Below are positions 6,566-12,501 of a stretch of 12,501 nucleotides of DNA, piece by piece. Made by a program: the position numbers and the translations under genes. The stretch's first letter is position 1. Each line of letters begins with the position of its first letter. This DNA is from an uncultured Verrucomicrobiales bacterium (lineage in GTDB: Bacteria > Verrucomicrobiota > Verrucomicrobiia > Verrucomicrobiales > Akkermansiaceae). The notes beneath the pieces were generated by a model, which made no database searches, was not told where the DNA came from, and saw only the letters and a list, made by a program, of their open reading frames with translations. The stretch is taken from assembly GCA_937893015.1 (NCBI GenBank), contig CALBJX010000021.1, positions 1 through 12,501 on the forward strand, given 5' to 3'.

Positions 6566-6581
6566 GTGAAGAGTGGGCTGT

Positions 6582-7481
6582 TCAGGCGCGGAAATGCTGC
6601 CAGCCACCGGGGAGAACGATCGCCTTTTCCGGGGTGTTTTCGGAGTCGGTGAGAGCGCCTATGCAAGTCATTCTGACGGGGGGGTGAAGAGCGTATAGAC
6701 GCTCTGCATCTGCGGGGCTGAGGGCAAAGAAGAGCTCGTAATCCTCGCCATCTGTAAGCGCCTGTTCAGGCGTGCATCCGGGCCGGCAGGGGAGCGCAGC
6801 AGGATTCAGATGAAAACCGCAGCGGGAGGCCGCGGCCAGACGGGGTGCATCTGTGCCGAGGCCGTCGGAGAGGTCCATCATGGCCGTGGGGCGAATGCCG
6901 TGGTCGAGCAGGAAGTGCGCGGCTTCCACACGTGGCTCGAAGTCCAGATGCCATTCCGTGGGAAAAGAACCGCCCAGCACGCCCGTGACGAAGAGCTGAT
7001 CGCCGGGGTGGCCTCCGCTCCTCAAAATGGCCTTGCCGCGCTCACAGCGCCCTGTGAGCGCGATATTGAGCACGAGCCCGTCATACGGCAGGGAGGAGGT
7101 CTCCCCACCCGCCACGGAAATGCCGAAGCGTTCCGCCAGAGCATGGAGACCGCGGTAGATGCCTTCGAGCATGGAAACCGGGCGGGAGCGGTGCGCCAGC
7201 ACGGTTACCAGCGCGTGCTCGGGGAGCCCGCCCATGGCAGCGATATCCGACACGGCGCGTGCCAACGCTTTGCGGCCGATGCGCTCGGGCGCCGTTTCTC
7301 GCAGGAAGTGGACGCCTTCGACCACGACATCGGTTTTGAGCAGGGTGTCCCAATATTGATCGCGGGCGGTGACGGCACAGTCATCCCCCGGGCCGACCAA
7401 TAGGCTATCGTTGGTCGGCAGACCATGGAGCAGACGCGCCACCAGAGCGTCTTCTCCGAGCTCGGAGAGCAGGGGGGACAC
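6582..7481 (-). CDS. thiL: thiamine-monophosphate kinase
   Basis: ThiL phosphorylates thiamine monophosphate with ATP to give thiamine pyrophosphate, the last step of cofactor synthesis; it is cytosolic and of the PurM/AIR-synthase fold. Motifs in order: GDDCAV (32-37), DVVVEGVHF (51-59), SDIAAMGG (78-85), AGGETS (124-129), TGVLGGS (166-172), MDLSDGLGTD (202-211) and GEDYELFF (245-252). The Asp-rich GDD and SDGL..D motifs bind magnesium and nucleotide. The 299-residue length is slightly below the family norm, with a short N-terminus. The start is a GTG at 7481, 6 bp after the CPBP stop; that in-frame stop rules out any longer version. Its position as the last gene before the terminator suggests expression from the promoter upstream of the phosphopantetheinyl transferase. 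No TPP riboswitch is evident. Confidence 0.95.
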   Translation of the reverse strand: MSPLLSELGEDALVARLLHGLPTNDSLLVGPGDDCAVTARDQYWDTLLKTDVVVEGVHFLRETAPERIGRKALARAVSDIAAMGGLPEHALVTVLAHRSRPVSMLEGIYRGLHALAERFGISVAGGETSSLPYDGLVLNIALTGRCERGKAILRSGGHPGDQLFVTGVLGGSFPTEWHLDFEPRVEAAHFLLDHGIRPTAMMDLSDGLGTDAPRLAAASRCGFHLNPAALPCRPGCTPEQALTDGEDYELFFALSPADAERLYALHPPVRMTCIGALTDSENTPEKAIVLPGGWQHFRA

Positions 7482-7487
7482 GAGAAC

Positions 7488-8315
7488 TTACAGAGCTTGT
7501 TGAATGTATTCGGGGAAAGCCGACATCAGCAGGATGGCCAGCACATTGAGACTGTTGAAAACGGCATGCACGGCCATGGGCAGCCACAGCGTCTTGCATT
7601 TCTCATACAGTAGGCATTGCAGAACACCGAAAACCGTCAGCGGCAGCATTTGCACCACGGAGCAATGCACCGCACCGAAAAGAAGCCCGGCGGCCAGCGC
7701 CGCGGAAAGAACACCTGCGCGCTGACGCAGGATGTTGTAGATGAAGCCGCGGAAGCAGACCTCCTCGCCGATGGGGGCCATGACTACGGCAGCCAGCGCC
7801 AGAACAAGCTTCTGCCCGGCATTGCCGTCCATCATGCTCTGCACCACATCCTGCTGTTCCGGGCAGCCTGTGAGCTCCATGAGCAGTTTGTCGAGGTGCA
7901 GCTGTGTCATGGCGGCACACACGCAGAAAACGGCCATTATGGTGAGCATCACCATGCCGCTCGAACGCCAAAAGCCCAAGGGCTTGCGCTCGCGCTTAGG
8001 CAGCAGGGCGAAGCGGACAATCATGGGAATGTACATCGCCGCCTGCAGCGTCATGGACACCAGCAGCGAGGAAACGGGCACCGTCTCCTTGGCCATCTGA
8101 ACCTCCTCGTCATTCATCGGCAGGTTGAGCGCCAGCATCATCAGCAGAAGGAGGATGAACCACGAGGTGAAGAGTGTGTCCCAGAGGGTAGGGAAGCGGT
8201 TCTCTGCGTACAAGGGGGGAGTCGCCGATTTGCCTCCGAAGGCATACAGCAGGACACAGAAGAGCAGGGAGGTGCCCATCGCCAGCAGCACCAATTGAAT
8301 GTAAAAGGGAGGCAT
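7488..8315 (-). CDS. CPBP family intramembrane glutamic endopeptidase
   Basis: CPBP (CAAX protease and bacteriocin-processing, also called Abi) proteins are polytopic membrane proteases related to Rce1. All three active-site motifs are intact: EEVCFR (184-189) with the Glu pair and Arg189, FGAVH (213-217), and HAVFN (250-254). Hydrophobic segments are at about 5-25, 46-64, 82-104, 119-137, 168-182, 203-216, 222-236 and 243-266. The 275-residue length is typical. Substrates of bacterial members are rarely known and none can be inferred here. An AGGA sits 7 nt before the ATG at 8315. It lies 43 bp after the phosphopantetheinyl transferase and 6 bp before thiL, consistent with one operon, although the three functions are not obviously linked. 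Confidence 0.87.
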   Translation of the reverse strand: MPPFYIQLVLLAMGTSLLFCVLLYAFGGKSATPPLYAENRFPTLWDTLFTSWFILLLLMMLALNLPMNDEEVQMAKETVPVSSLLVSMTLQAAMYIPMIVRFALLPKRERKPLGFWRSSGMVMLTIMAVFCVCAAMTQLHLDKLLMELTGCPEQQDVVQSMMDGNAGQKLVLALAAVVMAPIGEEVCFRGFIYNILRQRAGVLSAALAAGLLFGAVHCSVVQMLPLTVFGVLQCLLYEKCKTLWLPMAVHAVFNSLNVLAILLMSAFPEYIQQAL

Positions 8316-8358
8316 GGCCTTATCCTAGCAGAAAACGGAAGCCCTGAAAAGCGCGGAA

Positions 8359-8931
8359 TCAGGCATGGTATGCCACGGCACCCGAATATCCCGCCTCCGG
8401 GCAGAAAAGTTGCACGCGGGGAGCCCCGTCAAACAGCGGGCGGATGCGCCCCGCATCGTAGATGAAGGGGTAGCGGCGTGCGTTGAAGATGCTGTCCCCC
8501 GCCCATTTGACAAGGGCTTCCGCCGTGCACCAGCAATCGAAGAATTCCTGCGGCGGAAAGCCGAAGAGCTCCAGCGCGGCAAGTTGCTCCTCCCCCAGGA
8601 TGCGTTCGGCCACGCTGCGGAGTCGGGTGACGTTGCGGTGCTGCTGAATGTCAACCCCCACGGCGCCGGCGTGAAAGGCCATGCAGAGCAGCTCGCCGGA
8701 ATGGCTGATGTTAAAATTCTGCGGCGGAAAAAGAGGTTTGCCGGCGGGGCTGTAAGAGAAGCGGATATCCGCTGCCGCCGTCCCCGTGCGGAGCGCCAGC
8801 TCACGCTTGAGCTGCGAGCGCACGCGCAGATAGCGCTCGCCGCGTACGCGATACGCCTCCTGCTCGCCGGCGTCGAGCAGGGAAACATCACCCTCGGGCA
8901 GGGCATCGAGACGGAAAAGCAGATAGTCCAT
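8359..8931 (-). CDS. 4'-phosphopantetheinyl transferase, Sfp-type superfamily
   Basis: Transfers the phosphopantetheine arm of coenzyme A to a Ser of acyl or peptidyl carrier proteins, converting them to the holo form. The 190-residue protein has the superfamily motifs: GKPLF (64-68), FNISHS (73-78), VGVDIQ (91-96) with magnesium ligand Asp94, and WCTAEALVK (134-142) matching (W)(C/S/T)xKE(A)xxK. Glu138 and Lys142 are present, but the Lys normally before the Glu is Ala137, and the second acidic residue of the D-x-E motif is Gln96. It is shorter than Sfp (about 224 residues). The carrier protein could be fatty-acid ACP or a secondary-metabolism carrier; no carrier or synthase is encoded here. 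It is the first gene of the minus-strand operon, and its ATG lies 12 bp from the -10 box. Confidence 0.85.
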   Translation of the reverse strand: MDYLLFRLDALPEGDVSLLDAGEQEAYRVRGERYLRVRSQLKRELALRTGTAAADIRFSYSPAGKPLFPPQNFNISHSGELLCMAFHAGAVGVDIQQHRNVTRLRSVAERILGEEQLAALELFGFPPQEFFDCWCTAEALVKWAGDSIFNARRYPFIYDAGRIRPLFDGAPRVQLFCPEAGYSGAVAYHA

Positions 8932-8943
8932 ATGCGCGACCTC

Positions 8944-8972
8944 ATGCTAGCAGAGCCGCGCGGCGGAGTCAA
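8944..8972 (-). promoter_or_regulatory. sigma70 promoter for the PPTase-CPBP-thiL operon
   Basis: Minus-strand TTGACT (8972-8967, five of six) and TAGCAT (8949-8944, four of six) are separated by exactly 17 bp. The -10 ends 12 bp before the ATG at 8931, predicting a leader of roughly 5-6 nt. The box lies in the 99-bp gap between this operon and the divergent superoxide dismutase gene; no equally good promoter is visible for the latter. Confidence 0.6.
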
Positions 8973-9030
8973 GGCACTGCCTGTATCATATCCTGAACAA
9001 AACGTCGTGCGGAAGAGTCTTACATGGCGT

Positions 9031-9690
9031 ATGAAGACTGATTGTTGCTGTAAACTGTCGGATGAAGGACGCTATGTGCTGCCCGAGTTGCCCTTTGCGT
9101 ACTCGGCGCTTGCTTCTTTCCTGGATGAAGAGACGTTGCACCTGCACCATGACCGCCACCACAAGGCCTACGTGGATGGTGCCAACAAGGCTGCGGATAC
9201 GCTGAAAGCCATCGCGGCGGGCGAGCTGCCCGAGGCGATGACGATGGCCGCCACGAACGACCTCGCCTTCAACCTCGCGGGCCACATGCTGCACAGCTTG
9301 TACTGGCAGAGTCTCAGCCCCGAGACGCAGACGATACCCGAGGGGCCTTTCGCTGAGGCTGTCTGCTCCGCTTTCGGTTCCGCGGAGGGCATGATGAAGA
9401 TTTGCCGCACCGTGGCACTGGGAATTCAGGGGAGCGGTTGGGCTGTGTTGGGCGTTGACAAGGCGAGCCGCACCCTCCGCGTGCTCGGCGTGACGAAGCA
9501 CCAGGATGCGATGCTGCCGTTGTTTCGCCCCCTGCTGGTGTGCGATGTCTGGGAACATGCTTACTACCTCCGCTATCAGAATAATCGCGCGGCCTATGTG
9601 GACGCAGTGATGCAACACCTGAATTGGCGAGGCGCAGCAGAGCGATGGGTGCGCCACGCACAACCCCGCTGCAGCCATGACGGAAAATAA
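9031..9690 (+). CDS. Fe/Mn-type superoxide dismutase
   Basis: Converts superoxide to oxygen and hydrogen peroxide, normally in the cytoplasm. The 219-residue protein has all four metal ligands of the Fe/Mn family: His39 (LHLHHDRHH), His88 (GHMLHSLYW), Asp172 and His176 in the signature DVWEHAYY (172-179). The core elements LPELPFAYSAL, AFNLAGH and GIQGSGWAVLG are closer in wording to actinobacterial-type SODs (FNLAGH) than to the enterobacterial FNNAAQ type. Metal preference cannot be read safely from sequence, so no sodA/sodB symbol is given. The N-terminus (MKTDCCCK) carries an unusual Cys triplet before the conserved start. The ATG at 9031 is the sensible start; the open frame continues upstream to 8365 only as antisense to the transferase. 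It overlaps the HdeD-family gene by 14 nt. Confidence 0.93.
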   Translation: MKTDCCCKLSDEGRYVLPELPFAYSALASFLDEETLHLHHDRHHKAYVDGANKAADTLKAIAAGELPEAMTMAATNDLAFNLAGHMLHSLYWQSLSPETQTIPEGPFAEAVCSAFGSAEGMMKICRTVALGIQGSGWAVLGVDKASRTLRVLGVTKHQDAMLPLFRPLLVCDVWEHAYYLRYQNNRAAYVDAVMQHLNWRGAAERWVRHAQPRCSHDGK

Positions 9691-10252
9691 GCCGAACGAG
9701 ACGGAGAAACGCCCGCCCGCCGACTCCTGCGCATGCTGCATCATCGTGAACCCGTGGGTCACGGGGCTGCTCGCCATGGCGGAGCTGGTGCTCGGTTTCC
9801 TGCTGTTGGGATTCCCCTTTGTGCTGGGGGCATCGGCAGTATGGGTCTGCGGCTTCGTGCTCTTTGTGGCGGGGGCCGTGCGACTGGTGCAGAGTATTCT
9901 GCGCTCCGGGCAGCGGGCGTGGAATCTCCTCGCTGCAGTGTTCTATCTCGCCGTGGGCGTGCTCATGGTGCAGATGCCCGTCTTCTCGCTGGAAATCGGG
10001 ACGCTGGGTATCGGCATTGCTCTGTTGACGGCGGGTATTCTGCGGCTGCTCATGGCTGCTGTGTTGCGCGGGCCGGGGACGGCATGGCGTGTGTTCAACG
10101 GGCTTGTTTCCCTCGTGCTCGGTGCCATGGTCGTGTGGGGCTGGCCCTCGTCCTCCCTCTGGCTGCTGGGCTCCGTCATCGCCATTGAGATGATTTTCTC
10201 CGGCTGGACACTGCTGTTTCTCGCTCTCGCTCCTGCGGCGAAAGGAGAGTAG
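9677..10252 (+). CDS. HdeD/DUF308-family membrane protein
   Basis: A 191-residue inner-membrane protein of the HdeD family; E. coli HdeD is linked to acid resistance at high cell density, but most homologues have no proven role. Six hydrophobic helices lie at about 28-48, 53-74, 83-100, 106-128, 138-156 and 161-184. They are arranged as three repeats of a helix hairpin with Gly-rich turns (LGFLLLGFP, FVAGAVRLVQSI, FSGWTLLFLAL). The soluble N-terminal tail (1-26) is charged and contains a small Cys cluster, CACC (18-21). The ATG at 9677 falls 14 nt inside the superoxide dismutase gene, so translation is probably coupled. A strong terminator follows 40 bp after the stop. Pairing with superoxide dismutase hints at a general stress role, which is inference. 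Confidence 0.83.
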   Translation: MTENKPNETEKRPPADSCACCIIVNPWVTGLLAMAELVLGFLLLGFPFVLGASAVWVCGFVLFVAGAVRLVQSILRSGQRAWNLLAAVFYLAVGVLMVQMPVFSLEIGTLGIGIALLTAGILRLLMAAVLRGPGTAWRVFNGLVSLVLGAMVVWGWPSSSLWLLGSVIAIEMIFSGWTLLFLALAPAAKGE

Positions 10253-10291
10253 GGAGTACATGGTACAAAGCGGCAGCGATGCCGGGAGCCG

Positions 10292-10323
10292 AAAAGAGTC
10301 TGACCGCCGGCCAGACTCTTTTT
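10292..10323. terminator. strong bidirectional intrinsic terminator
   Basis: A perfect 11-bp stem pairs AAAAGAGTCTG (10292-10302) with CAGACTCTTTT (10312-10322) around a 9-nt loop. The arms supply a U-run on either strand. It sits between the convergent HdeD-family gene (plus) and the ABC ATPase gene (minus) and can end both transcripts. The rest of the gap, 10324-10385, holds nothing recognisable. Confidence 0.9.
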
Positions 10324-10385
10324 CGTCCTCCCTCGGAGGCAAGGCAAATGAGAAGATGATATCAGGTGCCGTTCCGCATCGTTCG

Positions 10386-11258
10386 TCACCCGACGGAGCG
10401 CTTGGAGATGGCCGCTTCGCTTTCCTCCATCTTGCGGCGGATGCCGCGCAGGAAGACTGTTTCCAGGGAGGCCCGGGCGGGGGTGGCGCTGAGCCATGCA
10501 TCGCCCGCAAGACGCTGCATCTCCGCCAGCAGCTCGGGGGAAGGGGCGCGGAGGGCGATTTGGGTGGTCGTGCGTTCTTCGGTGAGCTCGGCCATGGTGC
10601 CCTCGGCAATGAGGTTGCCTTGGTAGAGGATGCCCGCCCGGTCGCAGACTTCTTGGACCTGCTCCAGCAGGTGGGAGCAGAGGAAGACCGTGATGCCGCG
10701 CTCTTTGAGCGAGAGAATGATGTCTCGGATGGTGCGGGAGCCGATGGGGTCCACACCCGCCGTGGGCTCATCCAACACCAGTAGGCGCGGTTTCTGCACC
10801 AGCGCTTGGGCCAGTCCGATGCGCTGGAGCATACCCTTGGAGTAGCCGCCGAGGCGGCGGTGGGCGGCATCCTCCAGCCCCGTGAGGTGCAGCAGCTCTT
10901 CCGTGCGGTCGCGCAGCGCCGCACCGCGCAGCCCGCAGAGCTTGCCGTAGAAGCGCACTGTTTCCTCCCCTGTCAGAAACTTGTAGAAATAGGGGTTCTC
11001 GGGCAAAAAGCCGATATCGCCGCGGTTAGCGGGGGCGCTCGCAGGTTTGCCGAACACGCGACAGGTGCCCTCATCAGGCTTCAGCAGACCTACGAGCATC
11101 TTCATGAGCGTGCTTTTGCCGCTGCCGTTGGGGCCGATGAGGCCGTACACCCCACCTTCGGGGATACTCAGGCTCACGCCCTTCACGGCATATACGCCGC
11201 CCCTCCCCGCGTGCCCGCGGAAAGATTTGTGAACGGCGTTGATATCGACGGCAAACAT
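10386..11258 (-). CDS. ABC transporter ATP-binding protein (ABC-2/CcmA-like)
   Basis: A 290-residue nucleotide-binding subunit that would power a separate membrane permease. Motifs: Walker A GPNGSGKST (42-50), a Q-loop region with Glu87 in LPENPYF rather than Gln, the signature YSKGMLQRIGLA (139-150) in which Lys replaces the middle Gly-Gly, Walker B LLVLDEPTAGVDP (159-171) and the switch His196 (CSHLLEQ). After about 225 comes a regulatory extension, as in ATPases of ABC-2-type exporters. No permease is encoded next to it: the downstream side is a convergent terminator and the upstream gene is a peptidase, so the substrate is unknown. The ATG at 11258 is preferred; an ATG at 11273 lies inside the heptamer array of the neighbouring element and would add five residues. 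The closing KMEESEAAISKRSVG is a polar tail. Confidence 0.9.
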   Translation of the reverse strand: MFAVDINAVHKSFRGHAGRGGVYAVKGVSLSIPEGGVYGLIGPNGSGKSTLMKMLVGLLKPDEGTCRVFGKPASAPANRGDIGFLPENPYFYKFLTGEETVRFYGKLCGLRGAALRDRTEELLHLTGLEDAAHRRLGGYSKGMLQRIGLAQALVQKPRLLVLDEPTAGVDPIGSRTIRDIILSLKERGITVFLCSHLLEQVQEVCDRAGILYQGNLIAEGTMAELTEERTTTQIALRAPSPELLAEMQRLAGDAWLSATPARASLETVFLRGIRRKMEESEAAISKRSVG

Positions 11259-11265
11259 GGAGAAG

Positions 11266-11293
11266 ATGTACAATGTACGATGTACGATGTACG
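11266..11293 (+). repeat. left heptamer array (ATGTACG), four units
   Basis: Four head-to-tail 7-bp units: ATGTACA, then ATGTACG three times. They form the left terminal inverted repeat of the element. The array ends 8 bp before the ABC ATPase start codon at 11258, read on the minus strand, so it would lie in that gene's leader. Confidence 0.85.
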
Positions 11294-11301
11294 AAGTTTG
11301 A

Positions 11302-11331
11302 GTTCGCTGCGCCTGACGGCGCAGGGGGAAC
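11302..11331. repeat. GC-rich hairpin 1 inside the element
   Basis: CTGCGCC (11307-11313) pairs with GGCGCAG (11318-11324) around a TGAC loop. An outer GTTC/GAAC stem (11302-11305 with 11328-11331) extends it, with one unpaired base on the left and three on the right. Confidence 0.75.
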
Positions 11332-11347
11332 CATGCAGAACTTACTG

Positions 11348-11367
11348 CCTGCGCACCGCAGGTGCGC
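11348..11367. repeat. GC-rich hairpin 2 with an alternative fold
   Basis: GCGCACC (11351-11357) pairs perfectly with GGTGCGC (11361-11367) around a 3-nt loop. An overlapping alternative pairs CCTGCG (11348-11353) with CGCAGG (11357-11362) around CAC. The two forms cannot coexist. Confidence 0.7.
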
Positions 11368-11381
11368 CTAACTTCATCAAT

Positions 11382-11409
11382 CGTACATCGTACATCGTAC
11401 TTCGTACAT
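11382..11409 (+). repeat. right heptamer array (CGTACAT), four units
   Basis: Units CGTACAT, CGTACAT, CGTACTT, CGTACAT form the inverted counterpart of the left array. The array abuts the stop codon of the M20 dipeptidase (11410-11412, minus strand) with no spacer. Confidence 0.85.
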
Positions 11410-12501
11410 TCACTTGACTTTCGCCATTAAGCGCAACAGATTCTTGGCCATTTCGATGCCCTTTTCGAAGATTTCCACGCGCATGTTCTCGTTGGGGGAG
11501 TGGATGCGGGCGTCGGGCAGGTCGAGGCCGAGGAAGAGGGCGTCCTTCTTGAGCTTCTTGGAGATTTCGGCGATGATGGGGATGGAGCCGCCTTCGCGCA
11601 CGAGCACGGGCGGGTTGCCGAAGGTCATCTCCAGCGCCTGCTGGGCGGCCTTGCCGAAGGGGGAGTGGGGGTCGACGATGTAGGCGTCGCCCGCATGCTG
11701 CATGGTGTAGGTCATGCGGACGCTGGGCGGGCAGACCTTGCGGAAGTGGGCTTCCACCTTCTTCATGATGTCCACGGGGTCCTGCCCGGGCACGAGACGG
11801 CAGCTCATCTTGGCCACGGCGTGCGTGGGGATGACGGTCTTGGACCCTTCGCCCTCATAGCCGCCCGAGATGCCGTTGAGCTCCAGCGTGGGGCGGGCGT
11901 AGGCGCATTCCGTGCCCGTGTAACCCGTCTCCGTGCGCAGGGCGGGAACGCCCGTGAGCGCGGCCAGCTCGGCATCGGAGGCGCCGGGCACACGCGCCCA
12001 GCTCTCGCGCTCCCAGTCGGCGATTTCCTGCACGCCGTCGTAGAAGCCCTCGACCGTGACATGGTTGTTCGCATCGTGGGTGGTGGCAATCATCTCGCAG
12101 AGCGTGGTGATGGGGTTGGCCACCGCACCGCCGAAGATGCCGCTGTGCAGATCCATGGAGGGACCTTCCACCTTCAGCTCGAAGCAGCAGAGCCCCTTCA
12201 GGCCATAGGAGAGGGAGGGGATGTTCGGCGCGGCCATGCCCGTGTCGCTCACCACAATGACATCGCAGGCGAGGTCTTTTTGGACTTCGGGATTTTGGAC
12301 GAACTCATGCAGGCTGTAGGAGCCGCGCTCCTCCTCGCCTTCAAAGAGGTAAATCACATTGAGGGGCAGCTTGCCGTCCTCTTCGATGACTTCCTGCGCA
12401 CCGAGCACATGGCACATGATTTCGCCCTTGTCATCGGAGGCGCCGCGGGCATAAATGCGGCCGTCGCGGATTTCGGGCTTGAAGGGGTCGCTCTTCCACT
12501 C
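11410..12501 (-). CDS. M20-family dipeptidase, N-terminal part beyond the window
   Basis: A zinc-dependent cytosolic peptidase of the M20 family, related to carnosine dipeptidase-like and other broad dipeptidases. The 363 visible residues cover the C-terminal three-quarters or so; the frame is open to the window edge, so the start lies beyond 12501. Visible numbering: YARGASDDKG (17-26) with the bridging Asp; FEGEEERGS (53-61) with the catalytic Glu and a Glu ligand; SDTGMAAP (85-92) with an Asp ligand; DLHSGIFGGAVANPI (117-131), starting the dimerisation lid; and IHSPNE (333-338) with the C-terminal His ligand. All expected catalytic residues within this part are present. An ATG at 12417 is internal (Met29), not the true start. 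The stop touches the right heptamer array of the neighbouring element, with no recognisable terminator after it. Confidence 0.93.
   Translation of the reverse strand, partial: EWKSDPFKPEIRDGRIYARGASDDKGEIMCHVLGAQEVIEEDGKLPLNVIYLFEGEEERGSYSLHEFVQNPEVQKDLACDVIVVSDTGMAAPNIPSLSYGLKGLCCFELKVEGPSMDLHSGIFGGAVANPITTLCEMIATTHDANNHVTVEGFYDGVQEIADWERESWARVPGASDAELAALTGVPALRTETGYTGTECAYARPTLELNGISGGYEGEGSKTVIPTHAVAKMSCRLVPGQDPVDIMKKVEAHFRKVCPPSVRMTYTMQHAGDAYIVDPHSPFGKAAQQALEMTFGNPPVLVREGGSIPIIAEISKKLKKDALFLGLDLPDARIHSPNENMRVEIFEKGIEMAKNLLRLMAKVK

Larger units (their letters stand above)
6192..6581. other. AT-rich non-coding spacer upstream of dnaA: candidate oriC / dnaA control region
   Basis: There is no credible gene in these 390 bp. 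From about 6300, and most strongly over 6370-6540, the sequence is much AT-richer than its flanks. DnaA-box-like 9-mers, judged against TTATCCACA, include TGTTCCACA (minus, 6462-6454, 7/9), CGTTCCACA (plus, 6358-6366), TGTTCCATG-type at 6347-6355, and TTATCCTCC-type and ATATCCTCA-type sites (minus, around 6450 and 6399, 7/9 each). None is a perfect consensus box. AT-rich tracts, iterated heptamers and the adjoining dnaA gene fit an origin, but origins are not always next to dnaA. A simple dnaA promoter region with autoregulatory boxes is the main alternative. Confidence 0.4.
11266..11409. mobile_element. MITE-like non-coding element bounded by inverted heptamer arrays
   Basis: This 144-bp element fills the gap between the M20 dipeptidase and the ABC ATPase. 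Its ends are 28-bp inverted repeats (26 of 28 matching), each made of four tandem 7-bp units: ATGTACG-type at 11266-11293 and CGTACAT-type at 11382-11409. The 88-bp core holds two GC-rich hairpins and no open reading frame. It resembles a miniature element or palindromic repeat dispersed by a transposase in trans. Mobility is inferred from structure only, since no transposase or second copy is in the window. No obvious target-site duplication was found. Confidence 0.6.

Noticed and set aside
7482..7600. TPP riboswitch upstream of thiL
   Set aside because: thiL begins 6 bp after the CPBP stop codon, leaving no room for an aptamer, and none is evident at the operon start.
8365..9030. Long N-terminal extension of the superoxide dismutase
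   Set aside because: The extension is antisense to the phosphopantetheinyl transferase; SOD homology begins just after the ATG at 9031.
9314..10924. 536-codon open frame on the minus strand
   Set aside because: It crosses the strong terminator and runs out of frame through the ABC ATPase gene and antisense to the SOD and HdeD genes; composition is low-complexity Ser/Arg/Pro.
11266..11409. CRISPR array
   Set aside because: The repeats are contiguous 7-bp units in two inverted blocks without spacers of regular length, and no cas genes are nearby.

Overview
The window is GC-rich, roughly 60% by eye, and gene-dense. It carries chromosomal housekeeping genes of a Gram-negative bacterium. LpxR, an outer-membrane lipid A deacylase, and System II cytochrome c maturation genes imply an LPS-bearing envelope. 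Shine-Dalgarno sites are mostly weak or absent, and several sigma70-like promoters sit only a few bases before the start codon. A member of the Verrucomicrobiota or a related PVC lineage is a reasonable guess, but this is inference; no rRNA or other decisive marker is present.

Region by region. (1) 1-268: no convincing gene. It has an 11-bp direct repeat spaced 63 bp apart, a minus-strand intrinsic terminator and a sigma70-like plus-strand promoter. (2) 269-3968, plus strand: a tight four-gene operon of a DUF3592-type membrane protein, lpxR, a short ResB-like protein and CcsA (the WWD-domain haem handler). Its gaps are 9 bp, 14 bp and a 7-bp overlap. (3) 4051-8931, minus strand: transcribed right to left as a 4'-phosphopantetheinyl transferase, a CPBP intramembrane protease and thiL, which form one likely operon from a strong promoter at 8944-8972. 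These are followed by a terminator, a 390-bp spacer that is markedly AT-rich over its right-hand part, dnaA, and a secreted protein of unknown function with its own strong promoter. The spacer upstream of dnaA has DnaA-box-like sites, iterated heptamers and an 11-bp inverted repeat, so it is a candidate oriC and/or dnaA autoregulatory region. (4) 9031-10252, plus strand: an Fe/Mn superoxide dismutase overlapping an HdeD-family membrane protein, closed by a strong bidirectional terminator. (5) 10386-12501, minus strand: an orphan ABC transporter ATPase and the C-terminal part of an M20 dipeptidase. A 144-bp non-coding MITE-like element separates them. It is bounded by inverted arrays of a 7-bp tandem repeat and contains two GC-rich hairpins.

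No CRISPR array, tRNA, rRNA, transposase or phage gene was seen. The most unusual items are the heptamer-bounded element at 11266-11409, the structured spacer upstream of dnaA, the short-leader promoter architecture, and the secreted His/Cys protein next to dnaA.
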